Origin: Adineta vaga
Taxonomy: Eukaryota > Rotifera
Length of the DNA: 64,000 nucleotides
Reading direction: 5' to 3'
NCBI GenBank assembly: GCA_021613535.1
Contig: CP075494.1
Span: 9,176,001-9,240,000, forward strand
Shown: piece after piece, positions 58,010 through 64,000 of the stretch
Position numbering within the stretch: the stretch's first letter is position 1
Layout: each line of letters opens with the position of its first letter
Notes under the pieces: model-generated
Told to the model about the DNA's origin: nothing
Databases searched by the model: none
What the model saw: only the letters and a program-made list of their open reading frames with translations
Program-made: the position numbers and the translations under genes

Positions 58010-58846
58010 TTAAAGAAAATGTGTTTCTCGTCGCTGTTCAATTTGTGCATTGTCCTTGGTGAATGTTTCTTCTCCATTACTTTCATAGCGTCTAAATTTC
58101 ATATCATTTTGTGGTAAATTCTGTGATGAACATGCTCGTGGAATTGGTTTGATGATAATTGATTGTTTCTTATTTGTACTGTCAACTAAAACAGATTGCT
58201 GAGCTGCTGTTGATCGTGATTGTACTGGTATAGAACGTAATTGTGATGATGATGATCTTGGTGTTGCTTGAACATATTGTATTGGTCCCGCTTGATATTG
58301 TTGTGGTTTTCTGTTCGATAATATATGTGGCATGGATATAGCTGGTTGCATCGTTGAAGCTGATGGTAAAGCAAGATTGGACTGATGAAGTGGTATTGAA
58401 GGTAAAACAAATGATTGTGCTTGACCTTGATTTGAACATGTAATAGCTGATGGTTGTTGTTGACATTGTACAGGTAGGAAAATAATTGGTTGTTGACCCG
58501 TTGCAGAACGTCTGGGACAAGAATGGGATCGTCGATAGTATCGTGAACATGAACTTATGGATGAGCATGTTGATAATGATGAACATGAATCAGATTCGAT
58601 GATATGAATAACTGGACGACAACGACGTGAACGTTGTCGATGATGAACACGTACTGGAGTACGATGACGTGGTTGAGAATGAAATCTTGGTTTATAGGAT
58701 GGATGTTGATTTGGCAAAAGATTTCTACTTGGACGAGAAATAGGAAGAGGAGCTGGTGGTTGTGGAAGATAGCCAGGTCCCGAGTTAGGATTTCCTGATG
58801 GTTGAAAAAAAGTGGGTGGTGGTTGTGGATACATATTTGGAGGCAT
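58010..58846 (-). CDS. Low-complexity Ser/Pro/Gln/Arg-rich protein, at least 278 aa
   Basis: Open frame from the ATG at 58846 (MPPNMYPQPPPTFFQPSGNP). The same frame is open without stop up to 59019, where a good acceptor (TATTTTCAG) occurs in phase 0, encoding a further Ser/Arg/Gly/Pro-rich stretch (SSRRSSSVGGSTGIGRKNQA); the true start may therefore lie in an unseen upstream exon. Composition: Pro-rich start, Arg/His-rich patch (RHRTPVRVHHRQRSRRCRP), Ser/Cys cluster, Gln/Pro/Ser-rich middle, charged C terminus. No folded domain recognised. It is transcribed away from the SMARCA4 homologue whose ATG is only 53 bases from the open-frame edge. Confidence 0.55.
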   Translation of the reverse strand: MPPNMYPQPPPTFFQPSGNPNSGPGYLPQPPAPLPISRPSRNLLPNQHPSYKPRFHSQPRHRTPVRVHHRQRSRRCRPVIHIIESDSCSSLSTCSSISSCSRYYRRSHSCPRRSATGQQPIIFLPVQCQQQPSAITCSNQGQAQSFVLPSIPLHQSNLALPSASTMQPAISMPHILSNRKPQQYQAGPIQYVQATPRSSSSQLRSIPVQSRSTAAQQSVLVDSTNKKQSIIIKPIPRACSSQNLPQNDMKFRRYESNGEETFTKDNAQIEQRRETHFL

Positions 58847-59072
58847 GCCTGTTGATGGATTACCTCCCGTAGGTGGTATACGTGGATATACAGCTCCAGT
58901 AGCACCAGCAGAACCTGGTATATAGGATTGTGGTGTAATAGCTGGAAAAGGCCTTGCTGCCTGATTTTTTCTGCCTATCCCTGTTGATCCACCTACTGAT
59001 GATGATCGTCTACTTGACTGAAAATAGATTAAACAGTATGTGTTTTAGTTTAATATTTTAGATAAATCAAAA

Positions 59073-62000
59073 ATGGCATCTGTGGATGATAATTCCACTT
59101 CTGTCATTGTTATTAATCCAACTGAACTCGAGCATCTTCGAGCCAATGTTCTTAAATCTCAAATAGCTACTTATCGTTTACTTGCTCGGAATTTACCTGT
59201 GTCAGATTCGTTACTCCAGTCATGTTCATACAAAGCCCAATTAGCAAATTTAGTTCAAACTCATTTTCAAGAACAACAACAGCAAGAAGAAGAAGAAGGA
59301 TCTCAATCATCAAAACCAACGGCAATTGTTCTTGAAACAAATCAGAATGATAAAGATTCATCCTTAACATTTTCATCAGCAACAACTATGTATCGATGGT
59401 TAGTAGGATCGAATGAAATAAATAAAAACAATGAAGATGATAATCCAACGCGTATCCATCAACATCCAATTGGTCTTAATCCATTGTATGTTCAGCAAGA
59501 ACGAGAAAAACGGTAAAATAAACATCAAACGAATAACTAGAAATTTATCTTTTTTTTTCATTTCAGTGTTCTTAATCGTATTTCTAATCGTCTTCAAGAA
59601 CTTGAACAAATGCCAGCACAAATGAGTGTTGATTTACGAACACAAGCATTAATCGAATTGAAATCATTGAAATTACTTCAATTTCAAAAACAACTTCGTG
59701 GTGAAGTTCTTAATACAATGAAGGTTTGTTACTATTCAATTTTTTTCTCCTATTCATACATGTTTTCTTTTACTTTGTGCAATATAGAAAGATACTTTAA
59801 TTCAAACAGCTCTCAATCCTCGTGCATATAAACGTCCTAAACGTCATCATCTTCGTGAAGCACGTGCTACTGAACAGTACGAACGTCAACGTAAAATTGA
59901 AATTGAACAACGACAACGTGCCAAACATCATGATTTTCTCAATGCTGTTCAAAATCATGCACGTGAATTTCGAGAATATCATCGTCAATATGCATTAACA
60001 ACAACGCGAATGAGTAAAGCTATTCAAATCTATTTTGCCAATAGTGAACGAGAATTACTCAAAGAAAAAGAACGTAAAGAAAAAGAACGTATCAAACGTT
60101 TAATGAATGAAGACGAAGAAGGTTATCGAAAATTGATTGATGAAAAGAAAGATGCACGTTTATCATTATTATTATCACAAACTGATGCATATATTGATAA
60201 TTTGAAACAATTAGTTCGACAACATCAACAAGCCAATCGTTCTCGAGGACGACCAGCAAAAACTCTTTCAGATAAACCTGAAGAATCTGTCACGACAGTT
60301 GTTAATCCACCAGCAGTAACAACAACGATAAAGGAAGAAGCAAAACCACCGTAAGTTTTATTGACATTTATCTATCAATGGAACGAGTAGTATATCACTG
60401 ATCTGTTCATACGCAATTGAATATTATAGAACTAAAAATATAATTTTTTTTCTTTTTGTTTAGCGAAAATGTTGATCAAACTGGTAATGATGAAGCTATC
60501 CGTGATGCTGTTAAAATAGCCGCTACTAATGAAGATGATGAATATGATGCTAAAGAATCTTATTACTCCATTGCACATCGTATTCGTGAGCCAATTACAG
60601 AACAATCAAAAATGCTTGTTGGTGGACAACTTAAACCATATCAATTGCAAGGTCTTGAATGGCTTGTTTCATTATATAATAATAATTTAAATGGTATTCT
60701 TGCCGATGAGATGGGTTTAGGAAAAACAATTCAAACAATCGCTTTACTTGTACATTTAATTGATTATAAGAAAAATCCTGGACCATCATTGATTATTGTA
60801 CCATTATCTACCTTATCGAATTGGGCTTCAGAATTTCAACGTTGGGCACCTGAAGTTGGTGTTATTCAATATAAAGGTTTACCACATGTACGTAAAATGC
60901 TTGGACAAACAATACGTACAAGTCGTTTTAATGTTTTATTAACTACTTATGAATATATTATGCGTGATCGTTCAATTTTATCCAAAGTACCTTGGAAATA
61001 TTTAATTGTTGACGAAGGTCACCGAATGAAAAATCATCATTGTAAATTAACACAAATTTTAAATACATATTATAATCATGCTTCTCATCGATTATTATTA
61101 ACTGGTACACCATTACAAAATAATCTTCCCGAATTATGGGCACTGTTGAATTTTATTCTACCGACAATATTCAAATCTGCAACAACATTTACTGATTGGT
61201 TCAATGCACCATTTGCAACTTTACCAAGTGAAAAAGTTGAATTAAATCATGAAGAAACGTTATTAATTATTCGACGTTTACATAAAGTTTTACGACCATT
61301 TCTTTTACGACGACTTAAAAAAGAAGTCGAATCACAATTGCCTGAAAAGGTCAGTAATTTCTTCAAATATGATTTCTCATACAATCTTATTCTATCATTA
61401 GGTTGAATATATTATTAAATGTGAATTATCTGCATTACAACGTTGTCTTTATCATGCAATGTCAAAAAATCGTACATTGATTATTGAAAATCAAAATGGC
61501 AAAGGTGGTCGTCGTGCTTTGATGAATAAATTAATGCAATTACGTAAAATTTGTAATCATCCATTTCTTTTCGGAGAGATTGAGGATCGATTAGCTCAAT
61601 CATTTGGACATAAAAATGGTATTATTGATGGACCGGATCTATTTCGTGTGTCGGGTAAATTTGAATTACTTGATCGTATTCTACCAAAATTAAAAGCAAG
61701 TGGACATAAAATTTTACTGTTTTGTCAAATGACAGCTGTTATGGATTTACTAGAAGTTTATTTTTCTTATCGTAATTATACATATTTACGATTAGATGGT
61801 ACAACAAAAGCTGATGATCGATGTGATTTATTATTACGTTTTAATGATGATAGTACGAGTTGTTTCATCTTTTTACTTTCAACACGTGCTGGTGGTGTTG
61901 GTTTGAATTTACAAAAGGCCGATACGGTTATTTTATTTGATTCAGATTGGAATCCACATCAAGATCAACAAGCACAAGATCGTGCACATCGTATTGGACA

Positions 62001-63787
62001 AAAGAATGAAGTACGAGTTTTACGTTTAATGACGGTGAATACAGTCGAAGAAAAGATCTTAGCATGTGCAAGATATAAATTGAATGTCGATGAAAAAGTT
62101 ATTCAAGCTGGCATGTTTAACCGATCATCAACATCGAGTGAACGACATGATTATTTGGAACAACTTATCGAAGGAGATGATGAATGTAAAGATGATGATG
62201 AAGATATTCCAGATGATGAAATTCTCAACCAAGTAAGTTCTATTTCTTTCACAGAATTCATAGATAATTTTCTTTGATAGATGATTGCTCGAACTGAAAG
62301 TGAATTCAATCTATTCAATCGTATGGATGTTGCACGACGAGAATACGAAGCATTACATGGTGTGGGTAGTGGTGGTGATGGTGCAAGCGAACGTCGTAAT
62401 TGGAAATTAGCTTCTGCTGTACCGGCAGTAACGAACGCTGATAATAAACCAATTACACCTCGAGTTAAACGTCTGAAGAAAGAAAGCGATAATGAGGACT
62501 ATCGATCCAACAACAAAAACGCTGTCGAAAGAAAAGTATGAGATATTTTTCTCGTTATTTATATCGAATTTTGTTTTCTTTAGTAAATCAACGACAGAAT
62601 TTATGGATCAAAGTGATGATGAAGGTACTCGTGGTGGAGAAGAAACAACAACAACGACAACGAATGATGAAATAACGCCTTCCCCATTGGATGATCTTGA
62701 AGATGAAGAAGATCTCGATTTTTCACAAGCGACACCAAGTGTTCATCGTAGAATGAAACTTAATCGTCTTATTACAGAAGATGAATTACCTGATTGGTTA
62801 AAGAATGATGTTGAAGAAGTGGAAAAAACTCTTGAAATTGATGAAGATCTTGGTAAAGGTCATCGACAACGTAAAGATGTTGATTATAGTGATAATTTAA
62901 CTGAACGAGAATTTCTTCAAGCACTCGAAGAAGGCAATCTAGATGATGCTGTTGAACAAAAACGTATTCGAAAACAATCACGAAAAAGTGTATTAGTATC
63001 ATCACAAGATGACGATATTGATCTCGATGAAACCGAAGCACGTTCATCCTTCGATAATCCTTCAACACCAATGGCTAATCATCAAAACTTATCATCAAAA
63101 CGTGGTAGTGTCAAAAAACGTTTACAATCTGTTGATCCTAAAGTTGCACCACAATGTCGAGCAATTCTTGAACGTATCTTAGCTTATCGCACTGAAGATA
63201 ATCGACAATTAGCACAACCGTTTATACGTTTACCGGGTCAAAAACAATTACCGATCTATTATCAAACGATTGAAGATCCAATCGATTTTCAACGTATACG
63301 AAGGAAAATTGATACATATCGTTATTCACATTTAGATGAATTTCAAGCAGATGTTGAATTATTAGTACAAAATGCTCAAACATTCAATTGTGAAACTTCA
63401 TTAATTTTCGAAGATTCAATTTTAATTGGAAAAGTTTATAAAGATCTACGTCAACAGTTAGATGCTGGTCTGATTGAAATACCATCCAATGAATCACCAT
63501 CAGCAGCAGCAGCAACATTACAACCACCAACTACAAACACAACAGAAACAGAAACAGAAACAATAACAACAACTCCTCGTACATCGGGACGACGAGGTCG
63601 TAGTACACGAACACCGATCACACCCGTAACAACGAATGGAGAAGTATCCAAACGTGGACGAAAAAGAAAAGTAACGGTTATTAAAGATGATGATGAATCA
63701 GAAGAAGAGCAACAGCAACAACAACAACAACAACAAACCCAACATACATCCGAAGAAGAACATGAAAATGGAGAAGTCGAACAATAA
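59073..63787 (+). CDS. SMARCA4: SWI/SNF (BAF) ATPase, SMARCA4/SMARCA2 (Brahma) homologue, about 1,444 aa, with one frame break
   Basis: Exons: 59073-59512, 59567-59723, 59788-60350, 60464-61349, 61402-62232, 62281-62535, 62584-63787. Catalytic subunit of the BAF/PBAF nucleosome remodelling complex. Domains in order: QLQ ([20 protein letters not shown]); HSA, binding actin-related proteins (around 59850-60060); DExx lobe with Walker [12 protein letters not shown] and Walker [10 protein letters not shown]; second lobe with [12 protein letters not shown] and DRAHRIGQ; SnAC ([20 protein letters not shown]); a linker then [18 protein letters not shown] and the [18 protein letters not shown] block typical of BRG1; a bromodomain ([26 protein letters not shown]); acidic and poly-Gln tail. 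The last intron only keeps frame if one base in 62480-62535 is superfluous (see findings). Human SMARCA4 is about 1,647 aa; the Pro-rich N terminus is shorter here. Confidence 0.95.
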
Positions 63788-64000
63788 TTGTTATATAAAT
63801 ATAAATATATATATATATCTGTATATCTCTTTTTTTCTCTCTCTTTTCTCTTTATGTTAACTATGTGTCTGTAATTGTCAAGGACAAAAATGAATAAATC
63901 CATGAAGTGAAATATTGTGTTAGTTTTTCTCATTCGTGATCTTACCCGATTTCCCATCTTGCACGTTCAGATCGATCGAAGAAACTATCAACCAACTAAT
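63788..64000. other. 3' flank of SMARCA4
   Basis: 213 bases: a TA-rich tract at about 63797-63819, a pyrimidine tract, and AATAAA at 63892-63897 as likely polyadenylation signal. Nothing else supported before the window ends. Confidence 0.5.

Noticed and set aside
58182-58586. Several alternative minus frames rich in Ile/Thr/Ser/His
   Set aside because: Shadows of the low-complexity gene 58010-58846 created by triplet-repetitive coding.
63451-63957. Minus-strand frame with a Cys run opposite SMARCA4
   Set aside because: Antisense of the poly-Gln and Ser/Thr tail of a well-supported gene.
63930-63970. ATGGGAAATCGG followed by GTAAGAT on the minus strand, like a first exon
   Set aside because: Only four codons; any following exon would have to lie inside the SMARCA4 3' end, and none fits.

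Overview
This window reads as nuclear DNA of a compact, AT-rich animal genome, most probably a bdelloid rotifer. The evidence is animal-type genes (STXBP1/unc-18, VAChT, ANKRD11/12, YIPF3, INTS9, a NOTO-like homeobox gene), standard-code stops, and GT-AG introns mostly 45-110 nt long with T-rich 3' ends. The rotifer assignment is inference. I assembled exons by hand from splice signals and codon phase. For every multi-exon model below the phases were checked, and the three places where they do not close are reported as frameshifts.

Layout. 1-1378: 3' end of an unc-18/STXBP1 gene (+). 1379-4452: gene-poor spacer. 4453-5248: orphan multipass membrane protein (-). 5470-11141: a 13-exon WSC/mucin-like/single-pass receptor gene (-), with an intronless PfkB sugar kinase (6394-7389, +) nested in one intron. 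12749-13852: a sterol C24-methyltransferase (+), unexpected in an animal. 14039-15765: the vesicular acetylcholine transporter (-). 16606-18450: zinc-finger protein (-). 18603-19610: HAP40/F8A (-). 21625-23172: BTG/Tob (-). 25234-26963: long-form TSC22D (-). 27076-29060: CCZ1 (-), divergent from CFAP263/CCDC113-like (29445-30847, +).

30951-32045: intronless membrane-anchored alpha/beta-hydrolase-like protein (-). 32882-34438: orphan two-pass protein (+). 34610-36030: His/Pro-rich protein (-). 36378-38402: single-exon INTS9 (-). 38585-39880: YIPF3 (-). 41564-46282: ANKRD11/12 (+). 46880-47397: NDUFA13/GRIM-19 (+). 48049-52279: CNOT6/CCR4 deadenylase (+), with a second gene (49627-50508) in a 1.75-kb intron. 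52769-53257: EGF-TM protein (+). 53496-53720: 50-residue protein (+). 53765-54429: NOTO-class homeobox (-). 55032-55753: secreted LURP-one/tubby-like protein (-). 56003-57282: ACC-synthase-like PLP enzyme (-). 58010-58846: low-complexity protein (-), divergent from SMARCA4/BRM (59073-63787, +).

Most genes are unrelated housekeeping, trafficking, chromatin, mRNA-turnover, neuronal and ciliary functions that simply sit side by side; I see no operon-like functional cluster. The features most worth following are the WSC/mucin receptor with its nested kinase, the animal sterol methyltransferase, VAChT found apart from ChAT, the gene inside CNOT6, and a cloverleaf-like fold inside an unc-18 intron. 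Three single-base frame breaks (second WSC domain, ACC synthase, SMARCA4) may be residual assembly indels.
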